64,000 nt of DNA from Lentinula raphanica (lineage: Eukaryota > Basidiomycota > Agaricomycetes > Agaricales > Omphalotaceae): assembly GCA_027919835.1 (NCBI GenBank), contig JANVFP010000019.1, positions 682,001-746,000 of the forward strand, read 5' to 3'. Shown here one piece after another: positions 25,701 through 36,550 of this stretch (the first letter of the stretch is position 1; each line of letters begins with the position of its first letter). The position numbers and the translations under genes were made by a program. The notes beneath the pieces are model-generated. The model saw nothing but the letters and a program-made list of their open reading frames with translations, did no database searches and was not told where the DNA came from.

Positions 25701-26164
25701 GACTGCCATATTCACCAGTAATTTGTCCAGGTTTCCAGTCTCTTCCCACACAAGACTAGTAGTCTAACACCAATGGGGGCACATTTTCGCTGCGTAAGCC
25801 CACTTCCTAGTAGTGCCCTTGAGTCATATGATTGATCCATGTGCTTGCCTGATTCATTGACTGCCATATTCACTGGTAATTTGTCCAGGTTTCCAGTCTC
25901 TTCCCACACAAGACTGGCAGTCAAGTACCATCGGAGGCACATTTTCGCTGTGTAAGCTCACTTCCTAGTGCTCTTGAGTCATATCATTCATCCATCTGCT
26001 TGCCTGATTCATTGACTGCCATATTCACCAGTAATTTGTCCAGGTTTCCAGTCTCTTCCCACACACGACTAGTAGTCTAACACCAATGGGAGCACATTTT
26101 CGCTGTGTAAGCTCCCTTCCTAGTGCGCTTGAGTCATACAGTGATTGATCCATGTGCTTGCCTG
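22791..26164. repeat. Satellite array, segment 4
   Basis: The same satellite, mostly a distinct subfamily with ACTAGTAGTC or ACTAGTACTC in place of ACTGGCAGTC, and TTTTCGCTG in place of TTTTTGCTG. Dimeric repetition is seen: two consecutive 310-bp blocks starting near 23868 and 24178 are almost the same. It contains CATCAGG copy b and ends at the target duplicate GCCTG of Gypsy2. Confidence 0.95.
23365..23589. mobile_element. CATCAGG-family TIR element, copy b
   Basis: 225 bp. Ends CATCAGCAAAACTGACC and CATCAGGAAAAGTGTCC (inverted). Subterminal CTAGAGATACCCCCCAAAACC is mirrored by GGTTTTGGGGGGTATCTC. Target duplicate TT (23363-23364, 23590-23591) in a satellite monomer. The interior is made of GCCTGAG / GCCTGGAAAA words. 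Confidence 0.9.
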
Positions 26165-26849
26165 TGTAAGGGGTTGGTTTACAATGCCTATCACGGACCC
26201 GAAAGCTGAATCACCAGGAAGTAGATTATCCTGGGGTTATCACCAATAAAGGCTCTAGAAATCTATAATTCAAACACACAGACCTTTGCTGGAATATTAT
26301 GTCAGCAAAGTATCAAAATGGTGTGGCTACGTTGTCTGGAATGGACGTCAGACAGGTAATCACAGTCGTTGCACAGCTGGGATGGACGTCAGACAGTGAA
26401 CAAGTAATAAACGCAAAGCTGGGTTGGACGTCAGTCGATGGATCAGAGTATAAGCTTGCTGGATTGGACTTCAGACAAGAAAAATAAGGGTTGCAGTCAC
26501 AGGGGTTGACTCAGAAATGGGTAAGTGGTTGATAACAAAATAACTAGTCTGGGGTACATGCTAATATCTTGGGTCTTTATATACTATTCTGAAAAAATAA
26601 AAAATGGAGCCATAATAATTGTATCAGGCCACTATTTATTGTCCTATTTGTAAAATCAGGTCATATAATTATAGAGAATTAAAGAAATCATGTCATCTTA
26701 TTTTTATGGTAAGTTTTGGTCATTTTGTTGAAGTTACACCATTTTTAATTGTTGATTCCGGAGTTTTGCCAGGCCGTGGGAAATCCTTTCCCAAAAGGAA
26801 TTGCCTGCCTGGGATTTAGGCAGGACAGTACTTTGTCAGCTTCCTGACA
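26165..26849 (-). repeat. Gypsy2 3' LTR
   Basis: 685 bp; on the minus strand it begins TGTCAGGAAGCTGACAAAG and ends CAACCCCTTACA. It carries four degenerate copies of TGGACGTCAG at about 26341, 26382, 26427 and 26465 and a TATATAAAG box. ORFs inside (for example around 26619-26819) are present at the same place in the other LTR and are not genes. Confidence 0.88.
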
Positions 26850-26866
26850 GTACTCCCTCCTCTACC
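26850..26866 (-). other. Gypsy2 polypurine tract
   Basis: The minus strand reads GGTAGAGGAGGGAGTAC directly before the 3' LTR start, purine-rich as required. Confidence 0.65.
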
Positions 26867-27252
26867 AGACCGAGCCCTCGAGGTCGGTTCCTTCTTCTTC
26901 TTCTTCTTTTTTCTTTTTTCTTTAACACCTCGTATTCCTTGGACCCAGGATCTTCAAGGCCAGTATCGAGGACATGGCAGGGATAGTAGGGTGAGGACAA
27001 GAGGGAGAATAGGAATGAGGATATCAGAGGAGACGAAGAAACCCAACGAGGAGACGTGGAGGACAACCAGAGAATAGAACACAACGACATCCGGACACCA
27101 ACGTGGATAATACAAGACAGGAAACACAAACCGAGACACGGCGAGTGGACGTGAATGGACGCCGCAGAACGTTGAATGAGACCACCGAGGATTGGAACGA
27201 GCATCACAACGAAGTTGGGGGATGGACTACACGAAGGGAAGAAGTCAGCTGA
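26867..27252. other. Gypsy2 3' spacer, no gene seen
   Basis: Holds a TTC/T-rich microsatellite (about 26892-26925) and purine-biased sequence without a convincing reading frame. It ends where the foldback element begins. Confidence 0.6.
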
Positions 27253-27787
27253 AGCTGTAAGAGCTTCGCGAAGTAGTCCAATAAGTCTCGAAGATTACTT
27301 CGCGAAGTAACCCGAGTGGCTCTCGAAGCTCAAAAAACCCTTTCGGGCAGGCCAGTAGGGCTCCGGGGGGTGCTCGGCTATTTAGTATATTTATTAATAT
27401 TCAATAATTCTTTTATTATTTAATAGGTATATTATGATAAATCTACTTTGCGAAGCTATGCTGCACTTCGCGAAGTGACTACGTTTACGACAATCATGAA
27501 ATCAGGTAAATTAGGGTTATATCATTACGTCATTGATTTCCTTTTTGGGTTATGGTATTTTTGAATAGAAAAATGTATGTTATGACATCATTGATTTTGG
27601 GATGCTAAAAATCACAGATGAATCCAAAAATGGCTGTAGGGAGGTACTGGCTACCTCAGGCACATCAAAATTGCCTAAAAAGCACTTCAGGCACCCACCA
27701 AATAGGCCTTCTTAGGCCAAAAAAATGGTGTACCTAAATAGGCCTAAGAGGCCCAAAATATGGGTAGGCTACCCTGGGGTCCTTAAG

Positions 27788-29075
27788 GTAGGTAGCTACC
27801 ACAGGCTGGGTAGCTACCCCCATAGTGTGAGGTTTAGAGATGGGTAGCTACCCTACTTAGGGTGCCAGGGGTCCTTTTGAGGTAGCTACCCTATGTTTTT
27901 GAAAAATTGTTAGGTTTAGTTTACTAATACTCTGGTAACATTAGTCATCTCATATCTTATAAAACAGGCTAGAGCCTTTGATGTACTTGATCACAATTAC
28001 TAAACTTCAACCAAGTAAATTCAGGTAGCTACCCTCTGTAAAAGGTGAATCAGGGTAGCTACCCATTTTGAGAAGTCAATCAGGGTAGCTACCCACTCTG
28101 GAAAGTTGATCAGGGTAGCTACCCATTCTAAAAGTCAATTTGGGTAGCTACCCACTCTAAAAAATCAATTAGGGTAGCTACCCCACACTCCTGAGTGGCT
28201 ACCTACTTACAAGGTAAATCATGGTACCTATTTAACACACTCATTGCCTATAATATCTGAAAATTTAACACAGTAGTACTGTATATTATTCTCAACACAA
28301 TTGATACACCTAACAATTTACAAAATTGGAACAGTGATAATATGTGTTATACTTGATGAACTTAACACTTTTAACAGTGGAGAACTTAGATCTACATTAC
28401 TATGGTTGTTAGGGATCATTCCCACACAGGGATCATTCCCTCCCTGAAAAATGCTCAATTTTGAGCGTTCAAGTAACTCAGAGCCTTTGCAAATTGCAAT
28501 ATATCTCACTGATGTAGTGTGCTATCAATGTATTTAACCATTAGGAAGGAATCTCTTACAGAATAGATATAAAACTTCATATTTCCGTATGATCTCACTG
28601 TGATTTGGCAGTAACATGCCAGGAACAGTGCAAATTAGGTACCGACCCAGGAAAAAGTTACATGGGCATGCTCAGATGGTCTTGAATAATGACTATGAAA
28701 ATTTTAAAGTCAATCTGTGGTGTTTTGCATCTTGCACAAGTGAATAATTGTTGGCAAAACATGGGAGTCCATGATCCCTGTTTTTTCTCAAATGTTGTCT
28801 GACATTTGAACAAGTGCCACAAAAAAGACAATGATCATGCTTTATAGGTTTATTTACCCTATGAATCGGACTGTGTACTCAGATTTTAGAACAGGTGAGT
28901 AGCTCAAGTGTTATTGGTGATTTTCAAAGTAGGGAATGATCCCTAACAACCATAGTACTGCATGTCATATTTGATGTTTAGGTGGGTAGCTACCTGACCA
29001 ATAGGTAGCTACCCCATCAATGCTGATTTTTGTTTGGGTAGCTACCCAAGATATTTTACATGAGGGGTAGCTACC
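27788..29075. repeat. GGTAGCTACC palindrome cluster, left arm
   Basis: About 14 copies of the 10-bp palindrome GGTAGCTACC, usually extended to GGGTAGCTACCC. The tightest run is 28023-28185, spaced about 30 bp. The mirror-image cluster lies at about 29990-30715 in the right arm. Confidence 0.9.
28400..28955. mobile_element. TIR element with TA target duplicate, 556 bp
   Basis: Perfect ends CTATGGTTGTTAGGGATCAT...ATGATCCCTAACAACCATAG and flanking TA. The right arm of element A has the uninterrupted site (CATTACTGCATG), so the insertion is proven by comparison. No coding capacity seen; a MITE of Tc1/mariner type by its TA duplicate. Confidence 0.9.
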
Positions 29076-29393
29076 CACCATAATGCTTTAGTTGGATCAA
29101 CTTGGATGATGGATCACTCAATTTCATTCTTAGTATATTAATTTCCTTATACACATTAGACTGAGCAACTAAAAACTTACATATAATATACTTTAACATA
29201 CTCAATACTTGCACTTCATTATTCAATATAATACTCACATGTACACTGAACAATCAAATAATCAGAGCAGTATTATCACTAATTACACTTGTTACACTCA
29301 ACATATCTCATCAATAAATATAACACACCTTCAATACAACATTGTTATATAATAATAGGCATATAGCAACGATTTTTGGGCACTTATGGGCGC

Positions 29394-29687
29394 TTATTTT
29401 GGGTTTTCAACTCGAAATTCTTGAATAGCACATCCTATAATTTTTGTATAGGTCTTATATTGTGTCAGGATGTTGTTCATATCATACTTCTCCGGATTTA
29501 AATCCGAGAACACAGAAATCCATTTTCTAGAGCAGGATATATAGTGATCTTTTGTAATGTAACAGCAATTGAGAAGTATGATATGAACAACATTCTGACA
29601 CAATATAAGACCTATACAAAAATTATAGGATGTGCTATTCAAGAATTTCGAGTTGAAAACCCAAAATAAGCGCCCATAAGCGCCCAA
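29394..29687 (-). CDS. Small core ORF of foldback element A, unknown
   Basis: A 97-codon minus-strand frame across the loop. Its last 60 codons (CYITKDHY...) match, without gaps, a frame at the centre of element B (31505-31708): both read NILTQY, TKII, CAI and EFR. I do not recognise a domain. It may be a degraded ancestral transposase or simply shared DNA; coding status is unproven. Confidence 0.35.
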   Translation of the reverse strand: MGAYGRLFWVFNSKFLNSTSYNFCIGLILCQNVVHIILLNCCYITKDHYISCSRKWISVFSDLNPEKYDMNNILTQYKTYTKIIGCAIQEFRVENPK

Positions 29688-29989
29688 AAATCGGCTATAT
29701 GCCTATTATTATATAACAATGTTGTATTGAAGGTGTGTTATATTTATTGATGAGATATGTTGAGTGTAACAAGTGTAATTAGTGATAATACTGCTCTGAT
29801 TATTTGATTGTTCAGTGTACATGTGAGTATTATATTGAATAATGAAGTGCAAGTATTGAGTATGTTAAAGTATATTATATGTAAGTTTTTAGTTGCTCAG
29901 TCTAATGTGTATAAGGAAATTAATATACTAAGAATGAAATTGAGTGATCCATCATCCAAGTTGATCCAACTAAAGCATTATGGTGGGCA

Positions 29990-30715
29990 GCTACCCCTCA
30001 TGTAAAATATCTTGGGTAGCTACCCAAACAAAAATCAGCATTGATGGGGTAGCTACCTATTGGTCAGGTAGCTACCCACCTAAACATCAAATATGACATG
30101 CAGTAATGTAGATCTAAGTTCTCCACTGTTAAAAGTGTTAAATTCATCAAGTATAACACATATTATCACTGTTCCAATTTTGTAAATTGTTAGGTGTATC
30201 AATTGTGTTGAGAATAATATACAGTACTACTGTGTTAAATTTTCAGATATTATAGGCAATGAGTGTGTTAAATAGGTACCATGATTTACCTTGTAAGTAG
30301 GTAGCCACTCAGGAGTGTGGGGTAGCTACCCTAATTGATTTTTTAGAGTGGGTAGCTACCCAAATTAACTTTTAGAATGGGTAGCTACCCTGATCAACTT
30401 TCCAGAGTGGGTAGCTACCCTGATTGACTTCTCAGAATGGGTAGCTACCCTGATTCACCTTTTACAGAGGGTAGCTACCTGAATTTACTTGGTTGAAGTT
30501 TAGTAATTGTGATCAAGTACATCAAAGGCTCTAGCCTGTTTTATAAGATATGAGATGACTAATGTTGCCAGAGTATTAGTAAACTAAACCTAACAATTTT
30601 CCAAAAACATAGGGTAGCTACCTCAAAAGGACCCCTGGCACCCTAAGTAGGGTAGCTACCCATCTCAAAACCTCACACTATGGGGGTAGCTACCCAGCCT
30701 GTGGTAGCTACCTAC
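29990..30715. repeat. GGTAGCTACC palindrome cluster, right arm
   Basis: Mirror image of the left-arm cluster, about 14 copies, with the same spacers (CCAGAGTG, CTCAGAATG and similar) reversed. Confidence 0.88.
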
Positions 30716-31163
30716 CTTAAGGACCCCAGGGTAGCCTACCCATATTTTGGGCCTCTTAGGCCTATTTAGGTACACCATATTTTTGGCCTAAGAAGGCCTA
30801 TTTGGTGGGTGCCTGAAGTGCTAAAAAGGAAATTGGTCCAAAAATAGAACTTGATCTCATCAGGTAGCAAAAAATCTGAAAAAATCATGAAAAATACTCA
30901 AAAAATTCAAGGTCACCTCAATGGCCCTGAAAACGCAAAATAAAAAAAAATACACGACAAGTGTAAAAATCTTTATCACTCCAAATCATACCAGATCATC
31001 TATACATTGAGTATATATGATGTACATGCTATTTTTAGCACCCCTAGTACACTCAGACACTCAGAATGGCTTATATCATTCAATATATTCAGCACACTCA
31101 ATGCTTATTATACTTAACACACTTAACAATGAAAAAACTCGGAATAGTAGTAATGTATATCAT

Positions 31164-31257
31164 TTTTTTTTTTTTTGTGGAGCGTTAGTGTTCTCCAGAC
31201 GGACAACAAGGTTGTCTCCTATTGAACCGCTGAGATCACAAGGCAAGCCAAGCTACA
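31164..31257 (-). mobile_element. Short SINE-like retroposon
   Basis: A 94-bp insert ending in a 13-base poly-A on the minus strand, flanked by a perfect 15-bp duplicate AGTAATGTATATCAT (31149-31163 and 31258-31272). The minus strand contains GGTTCAATAGG, similar to a pol III B box, so a truncated tRNA-derived SINE is likely. Confidence 0.7.
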
Positions 31258-31504
31258 AGTAATGTATATCATACTCAACACACTCAACAATGAAAAACCT
31301 CGAAACAGTGTTCATGTGTATTATACTTAACACACATAACACACTTAACAATGAAAAAACTCGGAATAGTAGTAATGTATTTCATACCCAATTGCAACAC
31401 ACTCAACAATGAAAAACCTCGAAACGCTGTATCACATAGAGTTAGCATAAAATAGGTTGTAGAATGACTCTTTTCATGACCCAGCAGCAGTTTGACTTCA
31501 TAAC

Positions 31505-31708
31505 ATGGGTGTATGCACTGTCATTTACATAAAACACTGTTATATTACAAAAGATTATAGTATAGCTAGCCACACAGGTTGTATTTTCGAGTTCTCCGAA
31601 TTATATCTGGAGGAATATGATATAGACAACATTCTGACACAATATAGAGCCCACACAAAAATTATTGAGTGTGCTATTAATGAATTTCGACTCAAAAACA
31701 CCAAATAA
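31505..31708 (+). CDS. Small core ORF of foldback element B, unknown
   Basis: A 67-codon frame at the centre of element B, similar over about 60 residues to the core ORF of element A, including CYITKD, EYDIDNILTQY, TKII and EFR. No recognised domain. Low confidence that it is translated. Confidence 0.35.
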   Translation: MGVCTVIYIKHCYITKDYSIASHTGCIFEFSELYLEEYDIDNILTQYRAHTKIIECAINEFRLKNTK

Positions 31709-32623
31709 GCGCCCAAAACTCGTTGTTATGAGTGTGTCATAGTATAACAATCATGTCCTATTGAAGGTATGTTATACTTACTGATGAAGTGTGTTAAGTA
31801 TAATGTGTGATAACACTACTCCGAGTTTTTGATTGTTAAGTATGTTATATTGATTGATGAAGTGTGTTAAGTGTAACACACATGAGCACTCTTCTGAGTT
31901 TTATCATTGTTAAGTGTGTTGAGTATGTTAAGTATAATACACATGAACACTGTTTCGAGGTTTTTCATTGTTGAGTGTGTTGAGTATGATATACATTACT
32001 ACTATTCCGAGTTTTTTCATTGTTAAGTGTGTTAAGTATAATAAGCATTGAGTGTGCTGAATATATTGAATGATATAAGCCATTCTGAGTGTCTGAGTGT
32101 ACTAGGGGTGCTAAAAATAGCATGTACATCATATATACTCAATGTATAGAGGATCTGGTATGATTTGGAGTGAGAAAAATTTTTACACTTGTCACGTATT
32201 TTTTTTTATTTTGCATTTTCAGGGCCATTGAGGTGACCTTGAATTTTTGAGTATTTTTCATGATTTTTTCAGATTTTTTGCTACCTGATGAGATCAAGTT
32301 CTATTTTTGGACCAATTTCCTTTTTAGGCAATTTTGATGTGCCTGAGGTAGCCAGTACCTCCCTACAGCCATTTTTGGGTTCATCTGTGATTTTTAGCAT
32401 CCCAAAATCAATGATGTCATAACATACATTTTTCTATTCAAAAATACCATAACCCAAAAAGGAAATCAATGACGTAATGATATAACCCTAATTTACCTGA
32501 TTTCATGATTGTCGTAAACATAGTCACTTCGCGAAGTGCAGCATAGCTTCGCGAAGTAGATTTATCATAATATACCTATTAAATAATAAAAGAATTATTG
32601 AATATTAATAAATATACTAAATA

Positions 32624-32898
32624 CTGTACCTCTCTGTAGGGAGGCAACGGTCACGGTCACGGAGGCCTTGTTGCGTCGCCAGAATACCGTGACATCACGG
32701 CAAATTTCGGGCCAGTTGCCAGCTGTTGCCAGTTGTGGACCGTGACAGGTCCAAAATTTTTCGAAAGCACTCAAAATTTTGCCAAAAATTGCCGGTGGGT
32801 TGCCAAATTTAGCCCCTGTCACGGCAAAATTTGGCCTGGTTGCCAAAAAAGTTCCGTGACGGGTCACGTGACGGTTGCCTCCCTACAGAGAGGTACAG
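32624..32898. mobile_element. TIR element with TA target duplicate, 275 bp
   Basis: Ends CTGTACCTCTCTGTAGGGAG and its inverse, then GGCAACGGTCACG-type subterminal repeats. TA at both sides; the left arm of A shows the empty site (ATACTAAATAGCCGAGC read on the other strand). Non-coding MITE. Confidence 0.88.
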
Positions 32899-33026
32899 TA
32901 GCCGAGCACCCCCCGGAGCCCTACTGGCCTGCCCGAAAGGGTTTTTTGAGCTTCGAGAGCCACTCGGGTTACTTCGCGAAGTAATCTTCGAGACTTATCG
33001 GACTACTTCGCGAAGCTCCTACAGCT

Positions 33027-34749
33027 ACGGGTGAAGAAGTGTCATAACAAACAAGGTGTGGATGCAAATTGTTGGCGTAAAACTAAACCATCACAAAACG
33101 AGGTGACAGGATGTGAACGGACGCCCAGGAAGTTACACGAATCAACACGACAAGGTACCGTGGGTCGAGGCGATGGAACGACACGGCACTGCAGGAGGTC
33201 ACGAATCCGCCAGGGTACAGGGTTAATGATTTGGAAGACGAGGGGACGGGAGCCGACATAAATATGAGGGAACAACAACGGTCCAGATGCAGTGAGTAGC
33301 GTGGCCTGAACTTAGAGACGACCGTATCATAACAAGTATCAAGGGCCAGAACCAACGAAACAAGGATCGAGGATTGCGGGCGAACGCAAGGGATTGACTA
33401 GACAAGGGTGAGGAATAACAGCAAGGTGCGAGTACGAATCAGTGGCGTTAGGCTGAACTGATGCATATCTTGTTTCTAGCATTGCGAATCGAGTTTGCGG
33501 ACCATGTTGGGGACGCCAGGCCCAACCAATACCGCTTACGAGGACCGGTGGATGAATTGTGTCACGACTGTGTCCCTAGGAAGCTGACGCGACAAAGGTG
33601 ACACAGGTTTAGAGGTTTGAGGAACCGGAACCGCGATGATGGATGCATGGCCAACAGTAATAGGAGTGAGGCACATCAGGAAAAAGTATTTCATGCCTAG
33701 GGCATCCAGAGATACCCCCTAAATTTTAGGAGCTTTCAGAGTACCTTTTGGTTGCCTAGATTCTCTAGGTTCTTTGAGGTGTCTTTGAGGATCTTTGGGG
33801 ATCTTTGAGGATCTTTGAGGAGCTTTGGGCACTTTGAGCAGCCTCAAAGTGCATAAGAATTGGGGGGTATCTTTGAGTGCCCTAGGCCTGAAACATTTTT
33901 CCTGATGCATCTTCAGTGATTGGCTAGTTGGAGCGCGCATGAAGGGAAGAGGGTTACAGGCAGATTTGAGAAGCATATGCGAGGTTCGAAGGTTATATCC
34001 TAGAGGTTGCGGAGCACCAGGCCAAAGCGATCACAATAACGAGAAGTGAAGACCCAACGGAGGGACGACTCTGCTCAACCCAAATCCAATGAAGACGGAA
34101 AGCGGCGAACGAACAGGAGGTCAATGTTGAGGTAACTGTTACAGGGTTGGGTGTGCATGTGAGGGTTTGCGGGCAAGGGCCAGGTATGAGCTTGAACAAG
34201 TAATGCTACACAGAACTGATGCAGCTTTCTAGCTTGATGAAGAACAAGGGATGGAACATTGGTAGACATGAGAAACACGGGAATGCCGCGAGTAGGGCTG
34301 GATAGAACGGTACGACGAGGAATGAGCGGTTGTTTGTTAACGCTAATGCATGCTTTCAGAGGTTTTCAAATTTGGGGCCAGGTTCCGTTCTTGAGCGTTC
34401 GCGATTCGGGATTTGAAGAACGGAATCTATGAGGAAGAGTACATAGATGAGGTGACATGGTGGAAGAGATTCCAAAGGATGGGACGTGCGATTGCCATAC
34501 ATCAAGCAAATGGATTTTGTAGTCGGTGAGCACTTCTGAGTATAATCTTGTTACTCATTACTCAAAGCTTCCCTCCCATAGGTTTGATTGTTCATCCGTT
34601 CTTCCTTCATTGAATTTCTTTCGGAAAGCCTCGAGGCAATATGACTAGCTTTCTTGGAACTAGCTTCAAGGGGAACTCAGGTAGGTGGCCTCGTTGTCGA
34701 TGTTTACCAGTGGTCTGATTTTTTTAAAATTTCCTTTGTTTTTTCTAGG
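33027..34749. other. Gypsy2 spacer between foldback and antisense gene
   Basis: About 1.7 kb without a convincing gene on either strand. It contains CATCAGG copy c (33674-33907). The remainder is GA-rich on the plus strand and probably includes upstream sequence of the antisense gene. Confidence 0.5.
33674..33907. mobile_element. CATCAGG-family TIR element, copy c
   Basis: 234 bp. CATCAGGAAAAAGTATTTCA against CATCAGGAAAAATGTTTCA inverted; subterminal AGATACCCCCTAAATT mirrored by AATTGGGGGGTATCT. Target duplicate CA (33672-33673, 33908-33909). The interior repeats GATCTTTGAG. Confidence 0.9.
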
Positions 34750-34750
34750 T

Positions 34751-34758
34751 TATAAAAA
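34751..34758 (+). promoter_or_regulatory. TATA box of the antisense gene
   Basis: TATAAAAA, 74 bp before the ATG at 34832 and followed by T/C-rich leader sequence. Confidence 0.5.
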
Positions 34759-34831
34759 CCCATTGGCCCGTCTTTCATTGCCATCCATTCTGGATTTCCT
34801 GCTATTCGCAAGACCTTTCGCTGTTACCAAT

Positions 34832-36550
34832 ATGTCTTTGAACCAATCCTTGCCTATCTACCCTGTGGTGCCGCAGAATACTCCAGTCGTTTCACTGGAC
34901 CCTTTGTCTATCCATCACCTTGTCTATCTAGCATCTCACGCTGCGTCGTTTGAGCCTGGTCAATTTCGGGACGCTGTACCTCGTCTTCTGCAGGATCATG
35001 GCCTCTTTGATTTCCGCTCTGGTCCCGAGCTTATTCCAGCAGGTTTTATTGATGGTTTGGCCAGCTGTATTACTGGTTATGTATTGGGTTACGGTGAATT
35101 GAATCGGTGCGTGTATTCCTATTCTTCATCTGACTTTTGCTGCTAACATAGCTACCTTGTTCCCTTAGTTCAGTTCAGGGTACCCAGGTCATGCTTCAGC
35201 AGCAACTGATTGAATCCCAGTCTTTGCAAGCCGCTTTAGAGCAGTGCGTATAGACTTCGTTGTTATCCGTCTTGCTCTGACTAGATGTTGTTGTAGTGAG
35301 CGCAATGATTTGATTCATCACCGTGATGAAGTTATTGCGAGCCGCAATAATCTTGAGACTGAACTCCTACAGCTACATGAAGACCATTCTAGTCTGTGGG
35401 GATGTTTTACAGATTTGAAGGAGGAACTGCAAGAGTCCCAAAACAATGTCGGTCACCTGAATGCCAAGGTGGTGCTGATGGAAAATGAACAGGTGAGGTT
35501 GGATATGGCCAATACCCACTTGATTGAAGCGCAGGATGCCCTTGTTGGTCAAAACAATGATCTGTTCAGGTTTGTTACTTCCATTCTTTTCTGGGTTATG
35601 TTTTGTTGACTTCTTTGGCTAGGAACTTGTTGACCACTCATGAGTCTTTGGCTCATGCTCAGAGTCGAAATGACTTGACAGATACCCTTCATGAGCTGGA
35701 GGGTGTGAAAGAGGAATTGGTCCATGCTTGTCGTGACCTTGCTCTTTTGCAGTCCACTGCTGAGTCTCTGCGGGACTCCAATGCTCTTCACCTTTCTACG
35801 CTTTCACACAAGGATGATCAGATCTGCAATCTGAATACCAAAGTCCATTCTCTGGAACAACAAGTTTCCCAGCTTCAGGCTGCTAATGCGGTTCTTTCTC
35901 AACAGCACACTGATCTTGTTGTTGCCAATAATCACACTAGTTCCACATTGGATGCTAGTGTTGCTTTTTGTCGACGCATCTCTTCTGGTCTGCTCATTCA
36001 ACGCTCCATAGACTTGGTGCCTTTTGTGGCTGCTATTCGTGAGGATCTTGCTATCCTTATTCGTCATTGTGATGCTGCAGACTGGGATAGAACACTTGAG
36101 ATTTCCCATTACATCACTCGTTCTCTGGAGATGATCCGGTCCCTCACCGGGGAGGCCTTTGATTCCAGATCCCGTTGTTTGGAGTTCATAGATCTTCAGG
36201 AATTACTTCATTATGCTGAAGAGGTCAATGATGTCTCCCATGGTCGACCTAGTATTCTTTTTCTCAACCTTCCCAATAATCATCTCAACCCTGATCTTCC
36301 TGCTACTCTGCGGAGCACTCCTGACTCTACATGGGCAACTCTCAATGCCTATGTTCATCCTTCATACCTCTTGCATGATAATGATGGGTCCAGTGTTGAG
36401 AGTGCTTCTGTGCTGATGACTCCTCCCATTGAGTCAGGCTTTCAATCTCCTCCTTACTGTCCTCAATCTCCTGAAACTATCATTGACAATGACCTTGGGG
36501 AGGAGTTCCTTGGTGATGGTGATCTTATGTATCCTGGCCTTGATGATTAA
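34832..36550 (+). CDS. Intact coiled-coil protein gene, antisense within Gypsy2
   Basis: Four exons: 34832-35106, 35169-35243, 35297-35569 and 35623-36550. Introns are 62, 53 and 53 nt, with phases that join perfectly into 517 codons (516 aa and TAA). Residues 1-95 form a compact, hydrophobic N-terminal region (LSIHHLVYLASHAASF; GLASCITGYVLGYGELN). About 100-330 is coiled coil, rich in Gln, Glu, Leu and Asn, with heptad-like runs (DLKEELQESQNNVGHLNAKV; HSLEQQVSQLQAANAVLSQQ). A helical stretch follows to about 400, and the last 100 residues are acidic and Pro/Ser-rich. I do not recognise a family. It lies between pol and the 3' LTR of Gypsy2, convergent with pol, stops 180 bp from it, and has its own TATA box. 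An unbroken spliced gene inside a decayed element suggests recent function or selection. Confidence 0.85.

Larger units (their letters stand above)
30823..32325. mobile_element. Foldback element B, nested in element A
   Basis: About 1.5 kb with long inverted arms: AAAAAGGAAATTGGTCC at one end is mirrored at the other, and similarity continues several hundred bases inward (for example TATATGATGTACATGCTAT / ATAGCATGTACATCATATA). It interrupts the right arm of A at GTGCTTTTTAGGC, known from the empty site in the left arm. A clear target duplicate cannot be fixed because of the T run. Its centre resembles the centre of element A. Confidence 0.8.
27253..33026. mobile_element. Foldback element A: giant palindromic transposon
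   Basis: Two arms in inverted orientation with a 78-bp loop (29493-29570). The left arm is 27253-29492 and the right arm 29571-33026. After removing later inserts (28400-28955 on the left; 30823-32325 and 32624-32898 on the right), each arm is about 1.68 kb. The arms are nearly identical from the outer AGCTGTAAGAGCTTCGCGAAG to the centre. Outer parts contain several TTCGCGAA palindromes. No transposase is present. The target duplicate is uncertain, because AGCT at both ends could belong to the TIR or the duplication. Confidence 0.85.

Noticed and set aside
26165..26849. Solo LTR
   Set aside because: The right side is Gypsy2 internal DNA with a polypurine tract, and the satellite with the matching duplicate is only found at 46779.
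32595..32984. ORFs of 80-90 aa across the 275-bp MITE
   Set aside because: They run across insertion boundaries and consist of its inverted repeats.
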